From NCBI GenBank assembly GCA_964585575.1, contig CAZPEM010000040.1, positions 1 to 22,914 on the forward strand: DNA of 22,914 nucleotides, given 5' to 3'. Within the stretch, counting starts at the first letter, position 1, and the number at the start of each line of letters is the position of its first letter. The notes under the pieces were generated by a model. That model did no database searches and was not told the origin of the DNA. It saw nothing but the letters and a program-made list of their open reading frames with translations. Position numbers and translations under genes: made by a program. Shown here piece after piece: positions 16,601 to 22,914 of this stretch. This DNA is from UBA4655 sp964585575 (GTDB lineage Bacteria; Planctomycetota; Planctomycetia; Pirellulales; UBA1268).

Positions 16601-16948
16601 GAGGGGCAGCCGCTGCGGCAGTCGCTCCGCGAGGCCGGCTGCCTCAGGTTCCGGGCCGTGATGCTCACGAGCATCACGACGATCGGCGGCCTCCTGCCGT
16701 TGCTCTTCGAGAAGAGCTTCCAGGCGCAGTTCCTGATCCCGATGGCGACGGCCCTCGCCTTCGGCCTCGCGACGACGACGCTCCTCGTGCTCGTCCTCGT
16801 GCCGGTGATGTACTCCTTTTTCGGCACGAGCGCGAGGGAGGAGCACGAGGAGGAGTATCACGAGGGCTTCACGGCGACGAGCACCGTCGATCCCGACGAG
16901 GCGGAGCGGGACTGGCTGCCGGAAAGCCTGGCGGCGTCGGGCAAATGA
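13676..16948 (+). CDS. RND family efflux transporter, AcrB/HAE1-like inner-membrane pump
   Basis: A 1090-residue proton-driven exporter with the expected two-fold repeat: TM1 near residues 12-32, a large periplasmic loop, TM2-TM6 (about 340-480), TM7 (about 540), a second periplasmic loop, and TM8-TM12 (about 890-1050). The proton-relay aspartates are Asp400 and Asp401 in GIVVDDAIVV (TM4). In TM10 the lysine of AcrB is replaced by Asn961 followed by Asp962 (VVNDSIVLIDF), and the TM11 threonine region (VMLTSITTIGG) is kept. The Asn variant occurs in HAE1-type RND proteins distinct from AcrB. The substrate is unknown. A GGTGAG lies nine bases before ATG 13676. It follows the adaptor by 27 bases and overlaps the glycosylase gene by ATGA. 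The tail after TM12 is acidic and hydrophilic. Confidence 0.95.
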   Translation: MRTIVSWTVRNMPAMNTLVIAILLVGAAAFASMRREVFPEFDLEIVLVSVPYPGSSPEEVEEGICQKVEEACRSVSGIKKITSVAQEGMGFCVFELEDSVKDVQKVLGEIRSEVERIPSMPELAEDPKVEQVTLRTAAIKVGVLAPAGRDVSEWELRDVAEGVRDDLLALPSVSAANLLGVKDYEIDVEISEETLRKYGLTLRAVADIVRRENLELPGGTIRSESGEILLRGKNKRYSGAEIAKLPLVTLPDGLVLTVGDLGTVRDEFADVAVTNRINGRPGMVVSIDRSSGEDLLAMVASVKDYVAGAKLPEGYELMVWADQSIDVQDRLRMLIENGLQGLLIVFVMLSLFLDLKIAFWVAMGIPFSMLGTGALMYGTDQTLNMLSMFAFLMAIGIVVDDAIVVSDNVDRHRRMGKSLTQAAIDGTVEVIPSVISSVLTTVITFLPLCFVSGVMGKFIAVMPFAFISTLLVSLAESTLVLPGHLAHEKNLVFTIFGIVLKPLTLLLPLVARLQRGCDAGLKWFVKRVYSPVLEVALDNRLTVLATAVGILLLAVGIVRSGITPFSLFPKIDANRLLAKIVFPDGAPAKTTEEATLRIERAAYETSKKFSSGAAPILTIVHRSVGQVAAQGEVGPNARMSGSHVGAVAIELVPGEERSVTSEQFISEWRRAAGEFPGSETLLYGSENIGPGGKPIEFKLLANSSPEGVRQLEAAVERCKEWLAQYPGVIDIDDDSRPGKWEYQVKVKPRAETMGVSLADLASTVRASYYGEEVMRLQRGRHEVKLMVRYPREERRSFGTLEEIRVTGADGVKRPISELADVTVTRGYSEINRLGQKRSITVSADIDVAKSSLTSSLVTADLEKRLMPGLLADFPLVRVRWEGEQEQTQESLRSLGVGFVVALFAMFVLLTMEFKSYFQPFLIIAIIPFGCAGAIFGHALMGMPLTLFSMFGLVALAGVVVNDSIVLIDFINHRVREGQPLRQSLREAGCLRFRAVMLTSITTIGGLLPLLFEKSFQAQFLIPMATALAFGLATTTLLVLVLVPVMYSFFGTSAREEHEEEYHEGFTATSTVDPDEAERDWLPESLAASGK

Positions 16949-17469
16949 GCGGGCGGCCGCTGGCGATCGATTTTTTTGATCGGCCCGCCGACCGGGTCGC
17001 CCGCGACCTGCTCGGGGCCTGGCTCGTCGCGAAGACCCCCGAGGGCACGCGGCGGCTGGTCGTCACCGAGACGGAGGCCTATCTCGGGGCCCACGATCTC
17101 GCCTGCCACGGGCGAACCGGCCCCACGAAACGCAACGCCACGATGTTCGGCCCCGCTGGCCGATGGTACGTCTACCTCTGTTACGGCATGCACTGGATGC
17201 TCAACGTCGTGACGGGGCCCGAGGGCGTGCCCGCCGCCGTGCTCATCCGCGGTGCAGGCGAGCTGTCCGGGCCGGGCAGGCTTACCCGCGGCCTCGGCAT
17301 CGACCGGTCGCTCGACGGCACGGTCGCCGGCCCCCGAGGCGCCGCCTGGTTCGAGCCGGCGGCCGCCCGCGTGCCCGGCCGCCGGATCCTGCGGACCCCG
17401 CGGATCGGCGTCGGCTACGCGGGCGAGTGGGCCGAGAAGCCGCTGCGGTTCGTGCTGGAACCGGGCTGA
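16945..17469 (+). CDS. DNA-3-methyladenine glycosylase (AAG/MPG family)
   Basis: A 174-residue base-excision repair enzyme that removes 3-methyladenine, hypoxanthine and related damaged purines. The active-site glutamate lies in VTETEAYLGAHDLACHG, and the DNA-intercalation and base-pocket segment is MFGPAGRWYVYLCYGMHWMLNVVTG, followed by PAAVLIRGAG. These are diagnostic of the human AAG/bacterial YxlJ type rather than AlkA or TagA. It is slightly short for the family, with a compressed C-terminus, but ends in a typical GYAGEWAEKPLRFVL segment. ATG 16945 overlaps the pump stop by ATGA, so it is probably translated by coupling to the pump. No ribosome-binding site of its own is evident. Confidence 0.93.
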   Translation: MSGRPLAIDFFDRPADRVARDLLGAWLVAKTPEGTRRLVVTETEAYLGAHDLACHGRTGPTKRNATMFGPAGRWYVYLCYGMHWMLNVVTGPEGVPAAVLIRGAGELSGPGRLTRGLGIDRSLDGTVAGPRGAAWFEPAAARVPGRRILRTPRIGVGYAGEWAEKPLRFVLEPG

Positions 17470-17498
17470 GCGAAAGTGGCCGGGCTGGGCGAAAATGG
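17461..17498 (+). repeat. 19-bp imperfect tandem repeat after the glycosylase gene
   Basis: Two adjacent 19-base units (17461-17479 and 17480-17498) agree at 17 of 19 positions. The first covers the last codons and TGA stop of the glycosylase. They precede the small secreted protein gene by about 60 bases. The origin could be a local slippage duplication or a pair of binding sites. The remaining bases up to 17556 show no clear promoter. Confidence 0.65.
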
Positions 17499-17556
17499 TC
17501 CCGGCACGGTCGCGGGGCATGGGGTAAGGTTGCCAGTCCCCATCAGATCGCCCGCC

Positions 17557-17787
17557 ATGCCCGCCCTGCGAATCAACCTCTCGCCCTTCGCCGTCTCCGC
17601 GTTGCTTGCCATCGCCACGCTCGTCGAGGCCGCGCCCACCGCGGTCGCCGGTTCCCAGCGGTTCGACCCCCGCATCGTCGTGGTCGGCAAGGAACGCGAG
17701 AGGCTCAAGAACACCCCGATCGAGCAGCGGCCCAACCGCCCGCTCCACATCTACGGCAACGCCGTTCGTCGCCGCGGCGGCCGGTGA
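17557..17787 (+). CDS. Small secreted protein of unknown function
   Basis: A 76-residue product. Residues 1-31 form a signal peptide: a single Arg, a hydrophobic core (SPFAVSALLAIATLVEA), and a likely cleavage after AVA. The mature part is about 45 residues, strongly basic, with FDPRIVVVGKERERLKNTP and a C-terminal IEQRPNRPLHIYGNAVRRR. No family is recognised. The codon pattern resembles its neighbours, and the ordered signal peptide plus charged mature domain argue for a real gene. ATG 17557 is chosen because it starts the signal peptide; an upstream ATG at 17476 is in frame but would bury it. It converges with pyruvate carboxylase, the stops lying 33 bases apart. No ribosome-binding site is evident. 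Confidence 0.6.
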   Translation: MPALRINLSPFAVSALLAIATLVEAAPTAVAGSQRFDPRIVVVGKERERLKNTPIEQRPNRPLHIYGNAVRRRGGR

Positions 17788-17820
17788 CCGTCTGGCCGAG
17801 TCGAGCAGCCACGGGGCCGT

Positions 17821-20800
17821 TCAACTCTCGTACCGCACGACGAGCTCGCCCGCCTCGACGGGGGTGCCCGGGGCGACGAGCACCTCGGCGAGCTTGCCAT
17901 CCCGCTCGGTGTAGACGGTGGTCTCCATCTTCATCGCCTCGAGCGAGAGGAGCTTTTGCCCCTTGGAGACCGTGTCGCCGGGCCGGACCGCCACCGTGAC
18001 GATGAGCCCCGGCATCGGCGAGCCAACCTCGCGGGCGTCGCCGACGACGGCCTTCGGGCGGCGCTGCACCTTCGATTCGAGGCTCTTGTCGGCGACGGTC
18101 ACGCTACGGGGCTGGCCGTTGAGCTCGAAGAAGACGGTCCGCGTGCCGTCGGCGTGCGGCTCGCCGACCGACAGCAGTCTGATCACGAGCGTCTTGCCGG
18201 GCTCGATGTCGACGGCGAGCTCCTCGCCGACCTTCGGCCCCTCGAGGAAGACGGGCGTGGGGAGCACGCTCACGTCGCCGTACTTCGTGCGGTGCGCCGC
18301 GAAGTCCTGGAAGACGCGGGGGTAGAGCAGCCACGAGAGCACCTCCCGCGGGGAGGCGGAGCGGCCGAGGATCTCGCCGCACTTCCCGGCCGCCGCGGCG
18401 AAGTCGGCCGGCGGCATCGACTCGCCCGGCCGGCCGGTCACGATGTCGCCGCTTCGGACGACGCGGTCGACGACCCGTTTCGGGAAACCGCCCGGCGGCT
18501 GGCCCATCCTACCGGCCAGCAGGTCCACCACCGACTCCGGGAACGCCATCTCGCGGCCGTCGGTGAGCAGGTCGTCGGCCGCCATGCCGTTGGTCACGAG
18601 CAGGAGCGCGAGATCGCCCACCGCCTTGCTCGTCGGCGTCACCTTCACGATGTCGCCGAGCAGCCGGTTGACGTCGGCGTAGGCCCGGCAGACCTCCTCC
18701 CAGCGGTCGGAGAGGCCGAGGGCCTTCGCCTGCTCGAGCAGGTTCGTGAACTGTCCGCCCGGCATCTCGTGGAGATAGAGGTCGGCGTCGGGGGCCTTCA
18801 TGCCGCACTCGAACGCGGTGTAGTGGTCGCGGACGGCGGCCCAGTAGCGGGCGAGGCTCCGCAGGCTCTCCGGGTCGATGTGCGCATCGAGCGGCGTGTT
18901 GCGGACCGCCTCGACGAGGGCGTTGAGGTTGGGCTGGCTCGTCAGGCCGGCGAAGGGCGCGATCGCCGCATCGACCACGCTCGCGCCGTTCTTCGCGGCC
19001 TCGAGCCCGCTTGCGACCGCCGCGCCGGACGTGTCGTGCGTGTGGAAGTGGATCGGGATGCCGACCGCCTCGTGGAGGGCGGCGCAGAGCTTCGCGGCCG
19101 CCAGCGGCTTGCAGAGGCCGGCCATGTCCTTCACGGCCAGGATGTGGGCGCCGAGCTTCTCGAGCTCCTTCGCGAGCTCCACGTAATAGGAGAGCGAGTA
19201 TTTCGTCCTGGCGGGGTCGAGGATATCGCCGGTGTAGCAGATCGCCGCCTCGCAGATCGCCCCGCTTTCGATCACGGCCTCCATCGCCACCCGCATGTTG
19301 GGCACCCAGTTGAGCGGGTCGAACACGCGGAAGACGTCGATGCCCGTCGCGGCCGACTCCTTCACGAACTCGCGGACAACATTATCGGGATAGTTCGTGT
19401 AGCCGACGGCGTTGCTCGCCCGCAAAAGCATCTGGAAGAGGACGTTCGGAATCCGCTCCCGCAGCTGGATGAGCCGGTCCCAGGGGCATTCCTTGAGGAA
19501 CCGCATCGCCGTGTCGAAGGTCGCCCCGCCCCACATCTCGAGCGAAAAGAGATTGCTGCCGAGCCGGGCGTAGGCGTCGGCCACGGCGAGCATGTCGTGG
19601 CTCCGCATCCGCGTCGCGAGAAGCGACTGGTGGGCGTCGCGCATCGTCGTGTCGGTGACCATGAGGTGGCGCTGGCCGCGGACCCATTCGGCGAACCGCT
19701 TCGGCCCGAGCTCCTTCAGCCGGTCGCGGCTGCCTTGTGGCAACGGCGCGATCCGGTCGAACGCGGGCACCGGCGCCGGATGCCGCCGGACCGCGGCGGG
19801 CCGGCCCTTCGCGAGCGGACTGCCGTTGACGATCACGTCGGCGAGGTACTCCAGGAGCCTGGTCGCCCGGTCGCGGCGGACGGGGAAGTCGAAGAGCGAG
19901 GCCGTCTCGTCGATGAAACGCGTCGTGCACTTGCCGGCGAGGAAGTCGGGATGCGTGACCAGGTTGATGAGGAACGGGATGTTGGTCTTCACGCCGCGGA
20001 TGCGGAACTCCTGCAGGCACCGCTCGATGTGGCCGGCGGCCTCCTCGTGGGTGAGGCCGCGGGCGGTGACCTTCACGAGGAGCGAGTCGAAGTAAGGCGT
20101 GACGACGGCGCCCGAAAAGGCGGTGCCCGCGTCGAGCCGGATCCCCATGCCGCTCGCCGAACGGTAGGCGGTGATGCGGCCGTAGTCGGGGAGGAAGCGG
20201 TTCTCGGGATCCTCGGTCGTGACCCGGCACTGGATGGCCGCGCCCATGTATCTGATCTGCGACTGGTCGCCGAGCCCGACCTGCGGGTCGTCGAGCCGGT
20301 AGCCCTCGGCCACGCGGAGCTGCCGCCGCACGATGTCGATGCCGGTGATCTCCTCCGTGACCGTGTGCTCCACCTGGATCCGCGGGTTGACCTCGATGAA
20401 AAAGAACCGGCCGGTGTCGGCGTCGACGAGAAACTCGACGGTGCCGGCGTTCTCGTAGCGGGCGGTGCGGCCGATCGCGATCGCCGCGTCGCAGATGGCC
20501 CCCCGCATCTTCTCCGGGAGATTCGGGGCGGGGGCGACCTCGACCACCTTCTGGTGCCGCCGCTGCACGGAGCAGTCGCGCTCGTAGAGGTGGACGAGGT
20601 TGCCGTGCATGTCGCCGAGCAGCTGCACCTCGATGTGGCGGGCCCGCGGGATGAACTTCTCGACGAACACGCTCGCGCTGCCGAAGGCGGTCTGGCTCTC
20701 CCGCTGGGCGCTCTCGAGCGCGACGGCGAGTTCCTCCTCCCCCCGGACGATCCGCATGCCGCGGCCGCCGCCGCCGTGGGCGGCCTTGAGGATCACCGGG

Positions 20801-21270
20801 TAGCCGAGCTCCTTGGCGATCCTCGACGCGTCGGCCACGCTCGTCACCGGCTGCGAGCTGCCCGCCAGGATCGGCACGCCGGCGCGGTGGGCGAGGTCGC
20901 GGGCGGCCGTCTTGTCGCCGAGCGTGCGGAGCAGCTCCGTCCTCGGGCCGACGAACGTGATCCCGGCCTTCCCGCAGGCCGAGGAGAACTCCGGATTCTC
21001 GGAAAGGAAGCCGTAGCCGGGATGGATCGCATCGACGCCGTGCGCCACCGCCACCTCGACGATCGAATCGATGTCGAGGTAGCTGCGGAGAGGTTCGCCG
21101 GGCCGGCCGACGACGTACGACTCGTCCGCCTTGAAGCGATGGAGCGCGAAGCGGTCCTCGTGGGCGTAGATCGCGACCGTCCGGATGCCCAGCTCGTGCG
21201 CCGAGCGGAAGACACGGATGGCGATCTCGCTGCGGTTGGCGACGAGCAGCTTGCGAATCGGGCGGATCAT
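17821..21270 (-). CDS. pyc: Pyruvate carboxylase
   Basis: This biotin enzyme carboxylates pyruvate to oxaloacetate with bicarbonate and ATP, refilling the TCA cycle in the cytoplasm. The single 1149-residue chain contains all domains in order. The biotin carboxylase domain (1 to about 455) has KLLVANRSEIAIRVFRSA, AAHGGGGRGMRIV and FFIEVNPRIQVEHTVTEEITG. The carboxyltransferase domain starts near 537 (DTTMRDAHQSLLATRMR, with metal-site Lys714 in AVKDMAGLC). A tetramerisation region follows, and the C-terminal biotin carrier (about 1080-1149) has the biotinylated Lys1114 in EAMKMET, 35 residues from the end as usual. ATG 21270 is chosen because MIRPIRKLLVANR is the expected N-terminus; the frame is open upstream only as a shadow. 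No good ribosome-binding site is seen. A TTGACC lies upstream but lacks a matching -10 box. tsaB ends 88 bases upstream. Confidence 0.97.
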   Translation of the reverse strand: MIRPIRKLLVANRSEIAIRVFRSAHELGIRTVAIYAHEDRFALHRFKADESYVVGRPGEPLRSYLDIDSIVEVAVAHGVDAIHPGYGFLSENPEFSSACGKAGITFVGPRTELLRTLGDKTAARDLAHRAGVPILAGSSQPVTSVADASRIAKELGYPVILKAAHGGGGRGMRIVRGEEELAVALESAQRESQTAFGSASVFVEKFIPRARHIEVQLLGDMHGNLVHLYERDCSVQRRHQKVVEVAPAPNLPEKMRGAICDAAIAIGRTARYENAGTVEFLVDADTGRFFFIEVNPRIQVEHTVTEEITGIDIVRRQLRVAEGYRLDDPQVGLGDQSQIRYMGAAIQCRVTTEDPENRFLPDYGRITAYRSASGMGIRLDAGTAFSGAVVTPYFDSLLVKVTARGLTHEEAAGHIERCLQEFRIRGVKTNIPFLINLVTHPDFLAGKCTTRFIDETASLFDFPVRRDRATRLLEYLADVIVNGSPLAKGRPAAVRRHPAPVPAFDRIAPLPQGSRDRLKELGPKRFAEWVRGQRHLMVTDTTMRDAHQSLLATRMRSHDMLAVADAYARLGSNLFSLEMWGGATFDTAMRFLKECPWDRLIQLRERIPNVLFQMLLRASNAVGYTNYPDNVVREFVKESAATGIDVFRVFDPLNWVPNMRVAMEAVIESGAICEAAICYTGDILDPARTKYSLSYYVELAKELEKLGAHILAVKDMAGLCKPLAAAKLCAALHEAVGIPIHFHTHDTSGAAVASGLEAAKNGASVVDAAIAPFAGLTSQPNLNALVEAVRNTPLDAHIDPESLRSLARYWAAVRDHYTAFECGMKAPDADLYLHEMPGGQFTNLLEQAKALGLSDRWEEVCRAYADVNRLLGDIVKVTPTSKAVGDLALLLVTNGMAADDLLTDGREMAFPESVVDLLAGRMGQPPGGFPKRVVDRVVRSGDIVTGRPGESMPPADFAAAAGKCGEILGRSASPREVLSWLLYPRVFQDFAAHRTKYGDVSVLPTPVFLEGPKVGEELAVDIEPGKTLVIRLLSVGEPHADGTRTVFFELNGQPRSVTVADKSLESKVQRRPKAVVGDAREVGSPMPGLIVTVAVRPGDTVSKGQKLLSLEAMKMETTVYTERDGKLAEVLVAPGTPVEAGELVVRYES

Positions 21271-21358
21271 GGGAGAGCGTCCATGTCGTGGGGGAGAATT
21301 GGGGGTCAATCCTACCGTGCGCCCGCGTCCCCGCCAGAGGATGGGGCCGTCGTCGCCG

Positions 21359-22093
21359 TCAGCGTGGGCCGCCCGGGCGGGGCTCCTCCGCGTAGCTCGG
21401 ACGGATGTACTCGGGCACGAGCGAACGAGGGTCGTCGAAGTCGTCCGCCCGAGCCCTCTCCAGGGCCGCCTCGGCCACCAGCGGCGCGTGCGCATACCAG
21501 CGGTCGATGCTCGCCACGACGAGATCGCCCCGAGAGGCGACCTTGTCGGCGAGCTTCTCGAGGGCCGGGCCGGCCACGATCGTGCCGGGCTCGAGCGACG
21601 CAAGCCATGGCTCGACACCGCGCAGGCCCGCGGCGGCGACGAGGACGGTACCCGCATCGTCGAGTCGCAGCGACGAGGCATGGACCTCGCCCCTGCCGGC
21701 GTCGAAGGCGATCGCGAGACTCCGGCTGGCGCGGGCCTCCGGTTCACCTCGGATGCCGCGTGCGATCGCATCGACCGCCGACACGCCGACGAGCCGGCTG
21801 CCGCACGTCCAGGCGAGCGCCTTCGCCGCCGTGACGCCGACCCGCAGGCCCGTGAACGAGCCCGGTCCGCGGACGACCGCCACGCAGTCGATCGAGTCGA
21901 TCGGCCAGTCTGCGCGGCTCGCGACCGCGAGCACGGCCGGCGCGAGCAGCCTCGCATGCTCCATCGCCACGGGCAGCCGCTCGACGCACACAACACCGTC
22001 GCCGACGGCAGCGACGGACCCCTGTGACGCGGACGTATCGATCGCGATCAGGCGGTGGGGCTTGCGGGGGTGCGGCATGGAAACGGTCGCCAT
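21359..22093 (-). CDS. tsaB: tRNA threonylcarbamoyladenosine biosynthesis protein TsaB
   Basis: TsaB is the ASKHA-fold partner of TsaD in the complex that places the threonylcarbamoyl group on A37 of ANN-decoding tRNAs. The 244-residue product shows LIAIDTSASQGSVAA at the N-terminus, LLAPAV after an EHARL motif, the highly conserved VVRGPGSFTGLRVGVTAAKALAW block near residue 80, and AIARGIRG later. The C-terminus ends LVPEYIRPSYAEEP, which matches the typical P-x-Y-L/I-R motif. ATG 22093 gives the full frame; ATG 22078 (MPHPRKPHRLIAIDTS) is an equal alternative. It lies 88 bases upstream of pyc in the same direction and is divergent from the phosphoesterase across 60 bases. Partner genes tsaC, tsaD and tsaE are not in the window. 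Confidence 0.92.
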   Translation of the reverse strand: MATVSMPHPRKPHRLIAIDTSASQGSVAAVGDGVVCVERLPVAMEHARLLAPAVLAVASRADWPIDSIDCVAVVRGPGSFTGLRVGVTAAKALAWTCGSRLVGVSAVDAIARGIRGEPEARASRSLAIAFDAGRGEVHASSLRLDDAGTVLVAAAGLRGVEPWLASLEPGTIVAGPALEKLADKVASRGDLVVASIDRWYAHAPLVAEAALERARADDFDDPRSLVPEYIRPSYAEEPRPGGPR

Positions 22094-22153
22094 TTGCCAT
22101 CAGTCCGGCGAGGGGTACGATCAGCGGTCCAGTTGGTCCCGGTGCGAGAAAGC

Positions 22154-22914
22154 GTGAAACAGGCCATCATCAGCGACATTCACGGCAACCTCGAGGCTCT
22201 TCACGCGGTCCTCGAGGATATCGACCGCCAGGGGGTGGACGCCATCTATTGCCTGGGGGACATCGTCGGCTACGGGCCGAACCCCTGCGAGTGCGCCGAG
22301 ATCATCCGCGACCGCTGCAGTGTCGTGATCCTCGGCAACCACGACCAGGGCGCCCTGTTCGATCCCGAGGGTTTCAACACCGGCGCCGAGAAGGCGATCC
22401 GCTGGACCCGCAGCCAGATCGAGGCCCACGACCGGCTGCCGAAGCACCGCCACAATCAGGTGGGCGACTTCCTCGGCGAACTGCCGCGGACGCACCAGGT
22501 TGAAAAGATGCTCTTCGTGCACGGCTCGGCCCGGCGGCCCCTCGACGAGTACGTCTTCCCGGAAGACATCTACAACCCGCTCAAGCTCGAGCACATCTTC
22601 GGGCTCGTGGAACAGTACTGCTTTCAGGGCCACACCCACATCCCCGGCATCTTCACGACCGGCCCCGAGTTCCTCCAGCCGGTGCTGCCTCCGGGGCAGC
22701 AGGAGTGGCGGCACGAACTGCCGAACACGAAGGCCATGGTGAACGTGGGATCGGTCGGCCAGCCCCGCGACGGCGACCGCCGCGCCTGCTATGTGATCGT
22801 CGAGGGCCCAACGACCGTCCGCTTCCGCCGCGTCGAGTATCCCTGCGAGACGACCCGGCAGAAGATCCATGCGATCGCGGATCTTGACAATTACCTCGGT
22901 GACCGCCTCCTGCA
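22154..22914 (+). CDS. Calcineurin-like metallophosphoesterase (3' truncated by window end)
   Basis: The reading frame has no stop before the edge, so at least 253 residues are present and the C-terminus is missing. All metal-site motifs are visible: SDIHGNLEAL near residue 6, CLGDIVGYGPNP, ILGNHDQGA, LFVHGS and QGHTHIPG, followed by VNVGSVGQPRDGDRRACYVI. This arrangement matches the YfcE/MJ0936-type diadenosine-tetraphosphatase-like or small cytosolic phosphodiesterase group (COG0639/COG0622-like), which use two divalent metals. The substrate is not predictable. The start is GTG 22154; another in-frame GTG at 22142 is possible. A GAGAAAG precedes the chosen start. It is divergent from tsaB. 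Confidence 0.88.
   Translation, partial: MKQAIISDIHGNLEALHAVLEDIDRQGVDAIYCLGDIVGYGPNPCECAEIIRDRCSVVILGNHDQGALFDPEGFNTGAEKAIRWTRSQIEAHDRLPKHRHNQVGDFLGELPRTHQVEKMLFVHGSARRPLDEYVFPEDIYNPLKLEHIFGLVEQYCFQGHTHIPGIFTTGPEFLQPVLPPGQQEWRHELPNTKAMVNVGSVGQPRDGDRRACYVIVEGPTTVRFRRVEYPCETTRQKIHAIADLDNYLGDRLL

Noticed and set aside
13655..16861. A 1068-codon open frame antisense to the RND pump
   Set aside because: It is composed of R/H/E/D/A-rich low-complexity sequence with no domain, while the opposite strand encodes a complete RND protein. In GC-rich DNA, antisense frames stay open because of third-position GC bias.
17778..17798. Terminator between the small secreted protein gene and pyc (CGGCC/GGCCG stem)
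   Set aside because: The stem has five pairs with an 11-base loop and no T-tract, which is expected by chance in GC-rich sequence.
21271..21358. A pyc-specific promoter from the TTGACC upstream of its start
   Set aside because: No convincing -10 element lies at 15-19 bases' distance, so the promoter cannot be supported.
17956..21834. A 1292-codon open frame antisense to pyruvate carboxylase and tsaB
   Set aside because: It is charged, repetitive and shows no recognisable fold, and it mirrors two clearly functional genes. It is treated as a shadow frame.

Overview
The window is a GC-rich (about two-thirds G+C by eye), densely coding bacterial chromosome segment with 19 protein genes, no RNA genes and no transposase or phage genes. 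The gene content is mostly housekeeping and metabolic. A Planctomycetota origin, possibly Pirellulales-like, fits best. The reasons are rsmH standing outside a normal division-wall cluster and followed by a single-pass LysM-like protein, a lone CbiET-type cobL, a very small secreted protein of unknown family, and a TetR-MFP-RND operon. This assignment is an inference from gene order and protein flavour, not from a marker gene.

Layout. Positions 1-3091 (minus strand) read queA, then a MutT/NUDIX-like hydrolase, then a NifS/IscS-type cysteine desulfurase, probably one transcript. A 56-base divergent gap separates queA from rsmH (plus). rsmH is followed by a membrane-anchored LysM-like protein, a terminator-like hairpin, a promoter candidate, an A-type iron-sulfur carrier, cobL and a PIG-L/LmbE deacetylase. 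At 7233-7315 lies a long, nearly perfect inverted repeat that begins inside the deacetylase stop codon and contains the start codon of the next gene, a renalase-like flavoprotein. An aldehyde dehydrogenase and a second flavin amine-oxidase-fold protein follow.

Positions 11417-17469 hold a TetR repressor, a periplasmic adaptor, an RND pump and an alkyladenine DNA glycosylase. The TetR/adaptor and pump/glycosylase pairs overlap by ATGA, and an 18-base palindrome lies in the promoter region of the operon. A 76-residue secreted protein of unknown function follows. On the minus strand are a full-length pyruvate carboxylase and tsaB. A divergent metallophosphoesterase runs off the right edge.

How the genes may work together. 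The cysteine desulfurase and A-type carrier both serve Fe-S biogenesis. queA, tsaB and rsmH modify the translation apparatus. The two flavoproteins flanking the aldehyde dehydrogenase could form an amine-to-aldehyde-to-acid route, although this is speculative. I found no obviously new multi-gene system. The most unusual items are the inverted repeat that supplies a gene start, the LysM protein in the ftsL position after rsmH, the tight coupling of a DNA glycosylase to an efflux pump, and the orphan secreted small protein.
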